Shown here: positions 52,901 through 58,890 of the stretch, one piece after another | Layout: the number at the start of each line of letters is the position of its first letter | How positions within the stretch are numbered: the first letter of the stretch is position 1 | NCBI GenBank assembly: GCA_013399895.1 | Contig: VXBA01002660.1 | Location: forward strand, 76,604-140,603 | Source: Serilophus lunatus | Taxonomy: Eukaryota > Chordata > Aves > Passeriformes > Eurylaimidae | Direction: 5' to 3' | DNA length: 64,000 nt | Made by a program: the position numbers and the translations under genes | Notes under the pieces: model-generated | Databases searched by the model: none | Told to the model about the DNA's origin: nothing | Seen by the model: only the letters and a program-made list of their open reading frames with translations

Positions 52901-55900
52901 GATTTGGTGTATTCCAGATTCTCACTCAACTCCACTACCTTTATCCTCCCTGATCCCATTAGATGAGTGGATGGGATCACAGCTTGGATACAGCTGGGGG
53001 CATCTGTGAAACCAGTGTGGTGGGTTGTAGGAGCCTGTTTGTTTGCTGCTCTGAGCTCTTTGGCTCTTCAAAGAAGAAATGTGCTCAAGAAAACCAGTAA
53101 AGGGCAGCTTCAGAAGGAAGGCAGGAGGAGGAGGGGGGAGACCCAGTGGGAGTTGATCTGTCACTTAGTCTGTTCATCTAATTCCTCCCTGAATGATGGG
53201 CTGTGTTATTGTTCCTCATGGGCTGAATGCACGTTTGTGCCCATGTGAGTGAGGAGATCTGGTCAAGTTTCTGGGACACATTAATATTAGACTAATAAAT
53301 AGTTTTAAATGGTTTGCTGTATATTAACCTTATTTGCTTGTGTGGCTGTCTTGAAAACATGAGCCAAATGGATTTGCATTTTTTTTGCCTTTCAGTGGAG
53401 CCCTTTAATCCTCAACCCCAGTTACACAATATTGCACTTTCTAGGAGCCACAAAGGTAGAGCTCACGAGCATGAACCTTGCACTTGCTGGGCACAGATTT
53501 TTCTGTGGTTCCTATTTGCATGATCTGCAGCTGCCAAACTTGCATCATTCTCCATTCAGGCTCTGAGACATCTGAATATTGCTTTGGTGAAGGCCATGCG
53601 TAAACCCCCCCATGTTAACGTGCAGCCTGTCACTGCAGTCACTTCTTAGAGCTTGTCAGCTCCCATCAGGAGGCTTGGAGCAAACCTCTCCTGTAGCTGT
53701 GGCAGGCTGCCATCCTAATGAGGAGAAACACAGACATGCATGAATCCATGGAGACCTGAGCTGAGAGCTCCTTGGTCAGAGTGGATGTGAGTGGCTTGGT
53801 GTGGATTTTCGCTTTGCTGCATTTTGAGCTTTGTCTTCATCTTTCACGAATGCTCTGGAAGCAGCTCTGCTCCTTGAGCTCGTTACAAACGAGTCTGAAC
53901 TCACCCCAAACCGGGGGTTCTCCTTGTCCTTTCAGAGCAAGCAGCTGATCGGGCTGCGAGGGCTGTTCCACAAGAACCCCAAGCACGGCTGTGCCGAGGG
54001 CAGCGGGAACCACGCCCGCAAAAGGTCCATCGGCGACCGGATCCTGCGGCGCACGGCCAGCGCTCCGGCCAAGGGCAGGAAGAAGAGCAAGATGGGCTTC
54101 CTGGAAGCTGCTGAAATGAAGGACAGCGCCTCTGAACCGACGGACCTGAAGGATAAGGAGGGGGTGGTTCGACGCCCCAACCGGAGCCTGCAGGCGCGTC
54201 CTGCTTCCATGCCCGTGGACAAATATCTCCTGGTGGGACTACCCAGCCCAGCTGAGGACACTGCCCAGGATGCCAGAGGGAAAGAAAACACCTCTGGTAA
54301 GATGCTTCCAAAATTGCTTTTGGTGTAGTAAGTTGAAATAGTCTCTCCAAAGGCTTAGCCTCTGTGCAAGTAGTTTTATTCAACTCAAAGAAGGATTAGT
54401 GGGCAGAATTATACGTGCTGAAGATTGTAGTATTTTATCAGCTCCTTGAGTAAGTGACACCCTGCAAAGCTGTCTACTCTGCAAACTAGGTGAATGAGTT
54501 ATAGTAATTCCTGGAAGTGCTCTTAAAGGACACCTGCCAGATGTCTTTTTGTAATTTAAGAACCACCCTTTGATTGCACTTCATCAGTTTCTGGTTTCCT
54601 GCTGTCTTCACAGACAGAGCTCCTGGCAGGGTGGGGTTCCTCTCCCCTTCTCCAGGAGGAAGAGCAGCATGCAGCATGTTTTTGGTAATAGTGTGCCTAA
54701 AGACTTGCAAAGAGATGTGAAAGGGGGTAAAAGTAGGTCAAACTTGGTGTCCAACAGACTTGATATTTGGCTCTTAGCCTAGGTTACTGAATTTGATCAA
54801 TTTATATGGAAAGCATGTGTTAAGAGAAAATCTTGGTCTTATATCATTGATACACAATATGATTTAATTCCTAAAATAGCTTCTTTTTTTTTTTTTTTTT
54901 TCTGATTCTATCCAGCAGTAATACTCCTGGTTTTGAAATCCAGTTATTCCCATGACTGCAGCAAAATTAGTGTGTTGGACCTGCCTGATATTTGATTTAC
55001 TGGAATACTTGAATAGTCTAGTCAGCTTTGAGTACAGTGGTTGTGATTCATTAGGCCTGCTGTCTCCACCCTGAGCTAGTCCATGTCTGGGGTGTCTGTG
55101 CTGCTTTTGGGGGCTGGTTTTGGTTTATTTAAGAAGAGTGAATGCACTTCCAGAGAGCCTCTCTCCAGATCCTCAGCTCTGAGCTGGCTCTGGCAGCCCA
55201 GATTTGAGGGACAGCCCTGCTGGAGCAGCACAGCCAGCAGCACCATCTCTCTGCCCCGGTGAGGGGCAGAGGGCACCCTGAGAACCTCTCCTGGCCAGGG
55301 GGTGACAGAAATGCTGCTCTGCTCCCAGTGTTTTCAGCTGTGGAACAGCTGCTTCCAGTAACTGCAGGAGCCACTGAAATATAATTCCCTCGCCCAGATT
55401 CTAAGCCACCTCTGTGCTGCTGGCCCTGTATTAATGGCTTGGAAGGAGCAGTTCATCTGCACGTTGCCTGTAAAAAGGATGTTCCTAGTGAAGGAAGATA
55501 ACTCTGAAATGCTGTGTTTTAAATGGAAAGATCTTCTAGATGAGCCTGTGAAGATGATACAGCTCAGCCATTCCTAGATGTAGTAATTTCTAAAGGTGCT
55601 ACAGACTTAGGCATAAGAAACTTCTCATTTTGGAGGTCACAGGTGTTCACTTCCAGCAGAGTAACCTTTGCAGAAAGCACAGGCCCTGTGAGATGACCTA
55701 AAAAGCTGTCACAGGGCACAAATCCTGCCCCTTCTAACTGGGAGAGGGATGGACCCTGTCCTTTAGAGGCTCCATGAGGCTTGCTCCATAACCTTTGGAA
55801 GAGGCTGTCCCACAGAGATCTGTTGGCTAAAATGCTGTGACTGAACACAAGATTGCTGTTCCACTGGAATTATGCCAAGGGGACAGTGTGCTATCCATGG

Positions 55901-58890
55901 CTTTTTTATAGAAAAGATAAATCTACAAACTAAAGAAATGTGCATCTCTTCCATCCTTCTCTGGGAGCACTGGGGACTTTTCAGGTTTGGGAGACTGGCA
56001 TTTAATGCCACGTTCATTCAAAGCAGATCCTACTTCACTGAGGGAGTTCAGTCACTGTTAGAGAATGTTCAGGGCTCCCTTTGCTCCTCCCGAGGAGAAA
56101 ATGCCCAGCAAACATCAAACCAGGATATATTATGCCAAGCTTACTTCTTTGGGTCCTGCTTAATTAAATCTCCAGAGGAATAAGTCGTGGAGCTGAGGTT
56201 TGGCATATAAAGACAAGTGAGAGGCTTTGGTGGAGAAAACATCTAATGTGTGTGTTTTCAAGGAATTCAACCTCTTGCTCCTGTCAATGCAGCAAGCTAG
56301 TGGAAGATCAAAATGAAATCCTTAAATTGTACCACTTTGCAATAACCACATGTCTGGAGTCCATCTCCTTGACACTTTTTACTCAGCTTGAAGCATGCAT
56401 CTTGTTTCCAAGTGTTGTGTGTTTTAACAGAGCTGTTTTGTTCTGTCTTTATTGCCACGCTTCTGTATAGTACAAATGTGACTAGGAACACAGCTGAAGG
56501 TAATGCCACGTGCAAGCTCTGATGTGGTACCTCATTAACATTACTTACAACAAATATTACATCACCTGCTTGATGTAATAGACATTCCAAGGAAGTTTCA
56601 ATGAAGTGCCTGCAGTTGTATTTTTCCATTTATTCATATCACTCAGATAATTTGTACTAAACCTGCACAACCCCATGATTAAGTTCTGTCACAACTGTAC
56701 CTAATTTTGCGTTCTCCATTTGTCTGTCTAAGGACAAAATAGTTGTTGGTACACAGGACAGAGTCTTGTATGCAACTAATATGTTTCTTATTTAATTTAG
56801 CCAACAGTGATATCAATACAAGTGAGAAGGAAACAAACTTGAAAGAATCTGTTTTTCCATGTTCGGAGCAAACAGTAAATACTTCAAATTTGGCACCTCA
56901 GTTCCAGAGGGAGAATGACCAGAAGGATTCTACACCTGACTCTTTGGTACCACCTCCACAGGAGCAACCTGAACCCTTAGCTTTTGCAAGTGGTGTAGCT
57001 GAAACAAATCACCTCACAGACTGTCGGGAAAATAATCTTTCTGCTGAAACTGTCCTGCCAGTGCAGGACTCTGAACTCTCCATAGGAAAACCACACGACA
57101 GAAACTGTGCAGACAATAAAAAGGAAGATGACACAAGAGGGTCTGAGGAGGGGGAAGTCACTCTTGTGGGGTCTTCTCTCTCCCAAAAAGCAGAGGTGGA
57201 GAATCACAAATCCCACATCAAGAGAAGCACTGCAGCACCTTTTCCTTTGACTGACATTCCCTCTCCCAGTTGCCCCGAGAGCCCTGACTTGCACTCCACG
57301 CTGGCCACCCAGGACAGCGACATCTCTCGCCTCATTGCTGAGGTATCTCTGTCCACAGAGAGCGAGCTGGACAGCGCTGTGTCCGCCCTCCTCGGGCAGG
57401 GAGAGCTCCCAGGTGACCAAACCAACCTCACCACCGTCTGCAGCCTCCACAGCAGCAGCAGCCAGATCTCCAGTGTGGTGGCTGCACACCCGCAGGGGTT
57501 TGCTGCGGATCTGAGCAGCTCCTGCAAGCACAACTTCACTCCCACAAAACCCACCAAATCCCCGTTATTCTCCACTCCAGATACAACCATGTTCTCCAGC
57601 CCGAAGACTGCAGAGTATTCCATGTACACAGTTATCCAGGGGGCAGCTCCAGCTTCAGAATGTAAGGCCCACAGGGAGTTAGTTTGCAAAAAAAAAGTAA
57701 ATAGTCTAGAAAATAACTTGCCCGGCTCTCCTTGTATTTCACCTCTCTCTTTAATAAATGCAAATCCTAAAAGAAATTGTGGAGCAAAATCTGGAGCGAG
57801 CTGGGAAGCCCCTGAACCCACCAGTTCTTTTGCTTCCAATAACCTCATCTTTGAGGAGACACTGGTTGACCCTCTCTCTGGTGAGGGCTCAGACAGCAGC
57901 AGCCTCGTGGAGGTCAACGGGGACTCCCAGGATCTGCTGGTAACAGCCTGTGAGTACAAAAGGGAGGACATGAGCCAGTTGGCTTCTCCTTTGAGGCTGA
58001 GGCAAAAGCAGGACACCGGGCACGGTGATGAGAGGACCTGTGGGAACAGCACAGCTGTTGGGCTCTGTGCCACTGCCTGGGACTGCTCACACAACTTCAG
58101 GACCGCAGGGAGTCAGCTCCCCTCTCCCACGTGTGAAAATGCTGGGTTTTCGTGTCACCATCCCTCAGACAAGCAGACAAAGGTGAGGTGTGCCCCCGAC
58201 AGGGCCCGGCTCAGCACGGCTCCCCCGGCGCTCCCGGGGGCTCTGCCTTTCCCCACACACCTGCCCATCCAGCAGAGCAGCCCCTGCAAGTCCAAGAGTC
58301 TGGGAGACCTGACATCAGAGGACATCTCCTGCAATTTCGAGAGCAAGTACCAGTACATCAGCAGGAGCTTCATCTCCTCGGGCATGAGGGACAAGAAACT
58401 GGCAGCCATGAGGAGCCTGAGGCCGCCGTCCCCGGACGCGCTGACGGAGCGGCTGCGGAAGCTGCTGGCCCTGGAGCAGGAGGACGGCCGGCACACGCTG
58501 TGCTCCACGCAGGTGGACGACTGCCCCCGAGCCCTGGTCAGGAAACTGTCCTCCAGGAGCCAGAGCCGCGTGCGGAACATCGCCAGCCGCGCCAAGGAGA
58601 GGCAGGAGGCCAGCAGGCAAAAAGCCCCCGGCACGGGCAGCGTGGCAGGGGTGGTGCTGAGGAACAAACCCTCCCCGGCCCCCCCCGGCATCAACAGGCA
58701 TTCCACGGGCTCCTACATCGCCAGGTACCTGCACGGCTTCCCCGGGGAGGCCCTGGAGGGCCGGGGGGCTCCCGAGGGCTCGTGCACAGCCCTGCACTGC
58801 GGGGAGCGCTGCCACGGGCACGACTCCGTCCTGCAGCTGGAGCCCAGCACTGAGGAGCAGCCCGAGATCTACTTCCTGCTGAGACTGTAG
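10858..58890 (+). CDS. PLCH1: Phospholipase C eta-1, complete coding region (23 coding exons, alternative first exon extra)
   Basis: PLC-eta enzymes cleave phosphatidylinositol 4,5-bisphosphate into IP3 and diacylglycerol and are unusually sensitive to calcium. Joining the 23 exons listed here gives 5133 nt, 1710 aa plus stop; with the exon at 18726 as start, 1698 aa. Human PLCH1 is about 1690 aa. Domain order in MSYWSL numbering is: PH about 28-157, EF-hands about 160-288, X box about 312-455, acidic linker about 456-605, Y box about 605-728, C2 about 740-870, tail to 1710. Catalytic-family residues are intact: His326 (SSHNTYL), Glu356 and Asp358 (EVDCWDG), His371 (HHGYTLTSK), Glu405 (SIENH). 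The match to PLCH1 rather than PLCH2 is clear throughout, including the tail and the end EIYFLLRL. All junctions keep frame. No frameshift or premature stop was found. Confidence 0.97.
11056..11235. repeat. GC-rich 45-bp tandem repeat in the intron after coding exon A
   Basis: Units begin at 11127 and 11172 (GGACAGGGGGTGCGGGGG...), exactly 45 bp apart and nearly identical. A degenerate third unit starts at about 11217 and a more diverged one lies upstream from about 11056. The + strand has long G runs, so G-quadruplex formation is plausible. Confidence 0.85.
11300..11820. repeat. 33-bp minisatellite (CpG-rich) with an assembly gap
   Basis: A core GGTCAGTGACC recurs at 11360, 11393, 11426, then after a gap at 11551, 11584, 11617 and 11683. 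One-base variants stand at 11518 and 11650. The spacing is exactly 33 bp. Edge copies at 11306, 11327 and 11714 are diverged, and decayed units run to about 11820. Flanking each core are GACAGGCAGACAGAC-type stretches. Because 33 is a multiple of three, the array is open in frames on both strands (about 270 and 245 codons). Those frames are a by-product of periodicity, not genes. Confidence 0.95.
11452..11496. other. Assembly gap (45 N) inside the minisatellite
   Basis: A run of 45 N interrupts the 33-bp array. The distance between the cores on either side (11426 and 11518, 92 bp) is not a multiple of 33, so the gap length is not real and copies are missing or collapsed. Confidence 0.98.
11830..18020 (+). 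other. PLCH1: Intron sequence between the two alternative first exons, no gene seen
   Basis: This is ordinary intronic sequence with moderate AT content. An A-run followed by A/C-rich simple sequence lies at about 14410-14464. None of the open frames (longest about 130 codons near 13.0-13.4 kb) resembles a known protein or shows conserved exon structure. Confidence 0.55.
18025..18620 (+). promoter_or_regulatory. PLCH1: CpG-enriched segment, candidate second promoter and 5' UTR for the MADLEV isoform
   Basis: This stretch is clearly richer in G+C and CpG than the introns around it (for example around 18060-18130, 18290-18430 and 18540-18610). It ends about 100 bp before the MADLEV start codon. 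No TATA box stands out. A 13-bp direct repeat (AGCAGATGCTTCC twice) occurs at about 18484-18510. The position suggests a CpG-type alternative promoter or 5' UTR. This is an inference without transcript support. Confidence 0.5.
18726..18768 (+). CDS. PLCH1: PLCH1 alternative first coding exon B (MADLEVYKNLSPEK)
   Basis: ATG at 18726 opens 14 codons, MADLEVYKNLSPEK, plus one base G, then donor GTAAGA at 18769. As I recall it, this is identical to the N-terminus of the canonical mammalian PLCH1 isoform. Phase 1 fits the acceptor at 29566/29567, giving EK-V-ERCMSVMQ. The upstream edge of the exon cannot be placed; the 5' UTR probably reaches back into the CpG-rich segment. An upstream frame ends in TAATG, its stop overlapping this start by one base. 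The ATG has T at -3 and G at +4, a moderate context. Confidence 0.9.
24480..24645 (-). mobile_element. CR1 LINE 3'-end fragment
   Basis: The + strand reads as the reverse complement of an avian CR1 tail region: TCAAGTCCAACCATCAGCCC, then the phrases for 'accactaacccatgtcc', 'agtgccac' and 'cttgcagggatagtgactcc', ending near 'acaaccctttgcaaag'. It is diverged and truncated, with no coding part of the element present. The family call is by resemblance to remembered CR1 consensus text. Confidence 0.8.
26548..26635 (-). mobile_element. CR1 LINE 3'-end fragment (minus strand)
   Basis: The stretch ATCATAGAATCATGGAATGG, followed by GTTTGGGTTGGAAGGGACC and ending GCCATGGGCAGAGACACC, is the typical reverse complement of an avian CR1 tail with its ATTCTATGAT-type terminal repeats. 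The 3' end of the element is at 26548. It is cut off after about 85 bp. Confidence 0.92.
26725..26773 (+). mobile_element. CR1 LINE 3'-end fragment (plus strand)
   Basis: GGTGGGTCCTTCCAACTTAG followed by ATTATTCTGTGATTCTG matches a CR1 tail in the sense orientation. It lies about 90 bp after the minus-strand CR1 fragment and forms an inverted repeat with it. The left boundary is uncertain. Confidence 0.75.
29567..29713 (+). CDS. PLCH1: PLCH1 exon: first half of PH domain
   Basis: Residues 27-75 (VERCMSVMQSG...KSEKAK). The PH domain binds phosphoinositides and helps place the enzyme on the membrane. The exon contains FYLDEHRTCIRWRPSRK, almost identical to mammalian PLCH1. Acceptor TTCCCAG ends at 29566; donor GTAAAC starts at 29714. 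It enters in phase 1 and leaves in phase 1, so both alternative first exons can join here. This is the first exon common to all predicted isoforms. Confidence 0.96.
29714..30613 (+). other. PLCH1: Intron within the PH domain
   Basis: About 0.9 kb of intron with no feature that I can support beyond its splice sites. Confidence 0.7.
30614..30857 (+). CDS. PLCH1: PLCH1 exon: second half of PH domain, U12-type donor
   Basis: Residues 76-156 (IVIDSIYKVTEGRQSEIFHR...SDEDSLAKRQRTHD, the Ile codon split at the start). Contains the C-terminal PH helix (PEEARTWITGLKYLL). The acceptor is TTTTCCCACAG. The donor is GTATCCTT at 30858-30865, a perfect U12-type 5' splice site. The exon ends in phase 2, with CA completed by C from the next exon to give His157, where mammals (as I recall) have Gln. 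Confidence 0.96.
30858..32283 (+). other. PLCH1: U12-type (minor spliceosome) GT-AG intron
   Basis: The donor reads GTATCCTT. Near the 3' end CCCTTGAC at 32266-32273 fits the U12 branch-site consensus, with the branch A at 32272, 11 nt before the end of the AG at 32283. There is no long polypyrimidine tract between branch site and acceptor. All three features are diagnostic of minor-class introns. A simple A/C-rich stretch (AAACAAACAAAC type) lies at about 31506-31540. Confidence 0.92.
32284..32413 (+). CDS. PLCH1: PLCH1 exon: first EF-hand
   Basis: Residues 157-200 (HWVKQTFEEAD...KVRQMFQ). The loop DKNGDGLLNIEE at 167-178 has the canonical calcium-coordinating residues Asp167, Asn169, Asp171 and Glu178. 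In this family the EF-hands contribute to calcium responsiveness. The exon begins in phase 2 after the U12 acceptor and ends in phase 0 before GTGTGT. Confidence 0.96.
32414..34099 (+). other. PLCH1: Intron between EF-hand exons, no other feature
   Basis: About 1.7 kb of AT-rich intron. I see no gene or recognisable transposon. Confidence 0.65.
34100..34270 (+). CDS. PLCH1: PLCH1 exon: second EF-hand and following helices
   Basis: Residues 201-257 (EADTDENQGTLNFEEF...FLKVEQK). The second EF loop begins at Asp203 (DTDENQGTLNFE). It continues with YKMMSLRRDLYLLLLSYSD, which is nearly invariant in PLCH1. The exon is 57 codons, phase 0 at both ends, acceptor CTCTTAG and donor GTATGG. Confidence 0.96.
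34271..38556 (+). other. PLCH1: Intron (about 4.3 kb), no gene seen
   Basis: Unremarkable intron of mixed composition. The short open frames on both strands do not resemble proteins. No CR1 core was recognised here. Confidence 0.6.
38557..38650 (+). CDS. PLCH1: PLCH1 exon: EF-hand region, end of second pair
   Basis: Residues 258-288 (MNNVTPEYCLDIIQKFEVSEENKKQNVLGIE). This matches the mammalian segment that follows FLKVEQK closely. Acceptor TTTTTGTGCAG, donor GTAAAA at 38651. The exon ends in phase 1. Confidence 0.95.
38651..39882 (+). other. PLCH1: Intron before the catalytic X box
   Basis: About 1.2 kb. Holds a short CATC-type simple repeat (CCATCCATCC) at about 38848-38869 and nothing else that I recognise. 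Confidence 0.6.
39883..40086 (+). CDS. PLCH1: PLCH1 exon: start of catalytic X box
   Basis: Residues 289-356 (GFTNFMRSPAGDVFNPL...GCRCIE). SSHNTYLTGDQL holds His326, equivalent to PLC-delta1 His311, and the exon ends on Glu356 (PLC-delta1 Glu341), a calcium ligand. This exon is distinctly GC-rich compared with its neighbours. Acceptor TTCCAAG, donor GTGGGT at 40087, phase 1. Confidence 0.97.
40087..41073 (+). other. PLCH1: Intron within the X box, with a CR1 fragment
   Basis: About 1 kb. The only recognisable content is the CR1 tail at about 40210-40285. Confidence 0.65.
40210..40285 (-). mobile_element. CR1 LINE 3'-end fragment
   Basis: AAAATCACAGACTGGTTTGG followed by GTTGGGAGGGACC, then 'cactgccctgccattgg', is a diverged reverse-complement CR1 tail. 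It lies in the intron just after the first X-box exon. Confidence 0.85.
41074..41194 (+). CDS. PLCH1: PLCH1 exon: X box, second catalytic histidine
   Basis: Residues 357-396 (VDCWDGPDGEPVVHHGYTLTSKILF...AFVTN). Asp358 corresponds to the calcium ligand Asp343 of PLC-delta1 and His371 to its second catalytic histidine, His356. The constant offset of +15 to delta1 through the active site shows there is no indel. Acceptor CTTGCTAG, donor GTGAGT at 41195, ending in phase 2. Confidence 0.97.
41195..42081 (+). other. PLCH1: Intron within the X box, no other feature
   Basis: About 0.9 kb of AT-rich intron with short A-runs. No gene or named repeat. Confidence 0.65.
42082..42253 (+). CDS. PLCH1: PLCH1 exon: end of X box
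   Basis: Residues 397-454 (EFPVILSIENHCSIQQQKKIAQYL...LKGKILVK). Glu405 in SIENH corresponds to PLC-delta1 Glu390, a calcium ligand. Acceptor GTTTCCAG and donor GTAACT; the exon ends in phase 0 at the boundary between catalytic X box and linker. Confidence 0.97.
42254..43358 (+). other. PLCH1: Intron, no other feature
   Basis: About 1.1 kb without recognisable content. Confidence 0.65.
43359..43466 (+). CDS. PLCH1: PLCH1 exon: acidic X-Y linker
   Basis: Residues 455-490 (GKKLPCSLGADAEEGEVSEEDSADEIEDD...). A dense run of Glu/Asp residues is the hallmark of the X-Y linker, which in PLC enzymes restrains the active site until membrane engagement (established for the family). The exon is 108 nt, phase 0 at both ends, so it could be skipped in frame. 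Donor GTATGT. Confidence 0.95.
43467..44060 (+). other. PLCH1: Intron, no other feature
   Basis: About 0.6 kb, nothing recognised. Confidence 0.65.
44061..44222 (+). CDS. PLCH1: PLCH1 exon: X-Y linker, charged helical part
   Basis: Residues 491-544 (SNGATEHQVESFIRTKLESLIKESQIRDKEDPDSFTV...LKQ). The stretch is strongly charged and probably helical. It matches the mammalian PLCH1 linker closely. It is 162 nt with phase 0 at both ends. Acceptor GTCTTTCAG, donor GTATGT. Confidence 0.95.
44223..46665 (+). other. PLCH1: Intron (about 2.4 kb), no other feature
   Basis: AT-rich intron. An A-run of about 11-12 lies near 45886. No gene or named transposon recognised. Confidence 0.6.
46666..46737 (+). 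CDS. PLCH1: PLCH1 exon: short linker exon
   Basis: Residues 545-568 (NLDTKEGGKKSHGRSLMGNFGKHK). Matches mammalian KKSHGRSLMTNFGKHK. It is 72 nt with phase 0 at both ends, so it is another candidate for in-frame skipping in the linker. Acceptor CTGCACAG, donor GTAAGT. Confidence 0.93.
46738..48385 (+). other. PLCH1: Intron, no other feature
   Basis: About 1.6 kb; nothing recognised. Confidence 0.6.
48386..48480 (+). CDS. PLCH1: PLCH1 exon: end of X-Y linker
   Basis: Residues 569-599 (KAAKAAAKHHSASDEDDIQQ...GQPH) plus two bases. This is the least conserved part of the catalytic half: the length agrees with human, but the Lys/Ala start replaces a Lys/Ser/Arg sequence. Acceptor CTCTCCACAG, donor GTGAGC at 48481, ending in phase 2. 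Confidence 0.9.
48481..49133 (+). other. PLCH1: Intron ending in a NAGNAG acceptor
   Basis: About 0.65 kb. Its 3' end reads CCCCAGCAG, two AGs three bases apart (after 49130 and 49133). Use of the first would insert one codon. Confidence 0.8.
49134..49231 (+). CDS. PLCH1: PLCH1 exon: start of catalytic Y box
   Basis: Residues 600-632 (RLARRRKTVKLCRALSDLVVYTNSVAAQDLVDD). SDLVVYTNSVAAQD is the conserved beginning of the PLC Y box. With the upstream acceptor the exon starts at 49131 and reads Ser-Arg instead of Arg. Donor GTACAG, ending in phase 1. Confidence 0.95.
49660..49839 (+). CDS. PLCH1: PLCH1 exon: Y box core
   Basis: Residues 633-692 (GSTGNVLSFSETRAHQAVQQ...PYWNVGCQL). Contains FSETRAH, YNQKQLTRVYPSAYRIDSSNF and NP-PYWN-GCQ, the substrate-side Y-box motifs shared by all PLC isozymes, including the conserved Ser and Arg around SFSETRAH and YR. 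Acceptor TAACACAG, donor GTGTGT, phase 1. Confidence 0.97.
49932..50039 (+). CDS. PLCH1: PLCH1 exon: end of Y box
   Basis: Residues 693-728 (VALNYQSEGRVMQLNEAKFRVNGNCGYVLKPQQMCK). VALNYQ and GNCGYVLKP are universal PLC signatures at the end of the TIM barrel. Acceptor CTCTTTCAG; donor GTAATG at 50040. Confidence 0.97.
50318..50442 (+). CDS. PLCH1: PLCH1 exon: start of C2 domain
   Basis: Residues 729-770 (GSFNPYSADPLPASPKKQLILKIISGQQLPKPPDSMLGDRGE). KKQLILKIISGQQLPKP starts the C2 domain, which binds membranes in a calcium-dependent way. Acceptor CTTTTAG, donor GTGAGA. The exon ends in phase 0. Confidence 0.96.
50443..50874 (+). other. PLCH1: Intron in C2 domain, no other feature
   Basis: About 0.4 kb, AT-rich; nothing recognised. 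Confidence 0.65.
50875..50959 (+). CDS. PLCH1: PLCH1 exon: C2 domain
   Basis: Residues 771-798 (IIDPFVEVEIIGLPVDCCKDQTRVVDDN). IIDPFVEVEIIGLPVDC holds the conserved Asp and is nearly identical to mammalian PLCH1. The acceptor is weak (TTTAAACAATAG). Donor GTAAGA, ending in phase 1. Confidence 0.96.
50960..51500 (+). other. PLCH1: Intron in C2 domain, short AT repeat
   Basis: About 0.5 kb. Holds a short TA-dinucleotide run at about 51215-51228. Confidence 0.6.
51501..51647 (+). CDS. PLCH1: PLCH1 exon: C2 domain core
   Basis: Residues 799-847 (GFNPVWEETLTFTIHMPEIALVRFLVWDHDPIGRDFVGQRTVAFSSLVP). FNPVWEETLTF and VWDHDPIGRDFVGQ are the classic C2 strands and calcium-binding loop. Acceptor CTTTGCAG, donor GTGAGT, ending in phase 1. 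Confidence 0.97.
52040..52119 (+). CDS. PLCH1: PLCH1 exon: end of C2 domain
   Basis: Residues 848-874 (GYRHVYLEGLTEASIFVHIIINETYGK). GYRHVYLEG is the usual last C2 strand motif of PLC enzymes. Acceptor TTTCCCCAG, donor GTAGGT, ending in phase 0. The following 60-nt exon is a cassette, so this exon can also join 53936 directly in frame. Confidence 0.97.
52120..53395 (+). other. PLCH1: Intron before the cassette exon
   Basis: About 1.3 kb. No gene or named repeat. The acceptor is preceded by a T-rich tract (about 53380-53395). Confidence 0.65.
53396..53455 (+). CDS. PLCH1: PLCH1 exon: 20-residue cassette after C2
   Basis: Residues 875-894 (WSPLILNPSYT...FLGATK). Every residue agrees with the human sequence I remember (WSPLILNPSYTILHF...). 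It is exactly 60 nt, phase 0 at both ends, so inclusion or skipping changes the protein by 20 aa without a frameshift. Acceptor TGCCTTTCAG, donor GTAGAG. Confidence 0.94.
53456..53935 (+). other. PLCH1: Intron, no other feature
   Basis: About 0.5 kb; ends in CCTTTCAG. Nothing else recognised. Confidence 0.65.
53936..54296 (+). CDS. PLCH1: PLCH1 exon: proximal C-terminal tail with basic and RxxSxP motifs
   Basis: Residues 895-1014 (SKQLIGLRGLFHKNP...KENTS). The region is basic and probably disordered. It contains RKRSIGDRILRRTASAPAKG and later SLQARPASMPVD. Both include an RxxSxP pattern (RTASAP around Ser936, RPASMP around Ser985) that resembles 14-3-3 mode I and basophilic kinase sites. Both occur in mammalian PLCH1 as well (the second as RPVSMP). 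Donor GTAAGA, ending in phase 1. Confidence 0.95.
54297..56800 (+). other. PLCH1: Last intron (about 2.5 kb) with a poly-T run
   Basis: Contains an 18-base T run at 54884-54901. The open frames seen here do not resemble proteins. It ends in TTTAATTTAG at 56800. Confidence 0.65.
54884..54901. repeat. Poly-T tract
   Basis: An uninterrupted run of 18 T in the last intron. It could be the antisense A-tail of a retroposed sequence or a simple microsatellite. The flanks do not tell. Confidence 0.9.
56801..58890 (+). CDS. PLCH1: PLCH1 last coding exon: long C-terminal tail
   Basis: Residues 1015-1710 with stop TAG at 58888-58890. The first two thirds are Ser/Thr/Pro-rich, poorly conserved and probably disordered. 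From about residue 1505 conserved blocks follow: SKSLGDLTSEDISCNFESKY (from Ser1512), LVRKLSSRSQSRVRNIASR (from Leu1593) and INRHSTGSYIARYL. The protein ends in EIYFLLRL as in mammals, a possible hydrophobic PDZ ligand. An A9 run at 57688-57696 lies in frame (Lys-Lys-Lys). The 3' third is much richer in G+C than the rest. Acceptor TTTAATTTAG is weak. One uninterrupted exon for the tail matches the mammalian gene layout. Confidence 0.96.

Noticed and set aside
56977..57531. Minus-strand open frame of 184 codons
   Set aside because: Antisense shadow of the last PLCH1 exon, with no splice or promoter evidence.
57204..58094. Minus-strand open frame of 296 codons
   Set aside because: It is fully antisense to the last PLCH1 exon, which is clearly coding on the + strand; it is a mirror of that coding sequence.
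10858..58890. Assignment to PLCH2 instead of PLCH1
   Set aside because: The tail, the linker and the alternative N-terminus MADLEVYKNLSPEK all match PLCH1. PLCH2 has a different tail and a different start.
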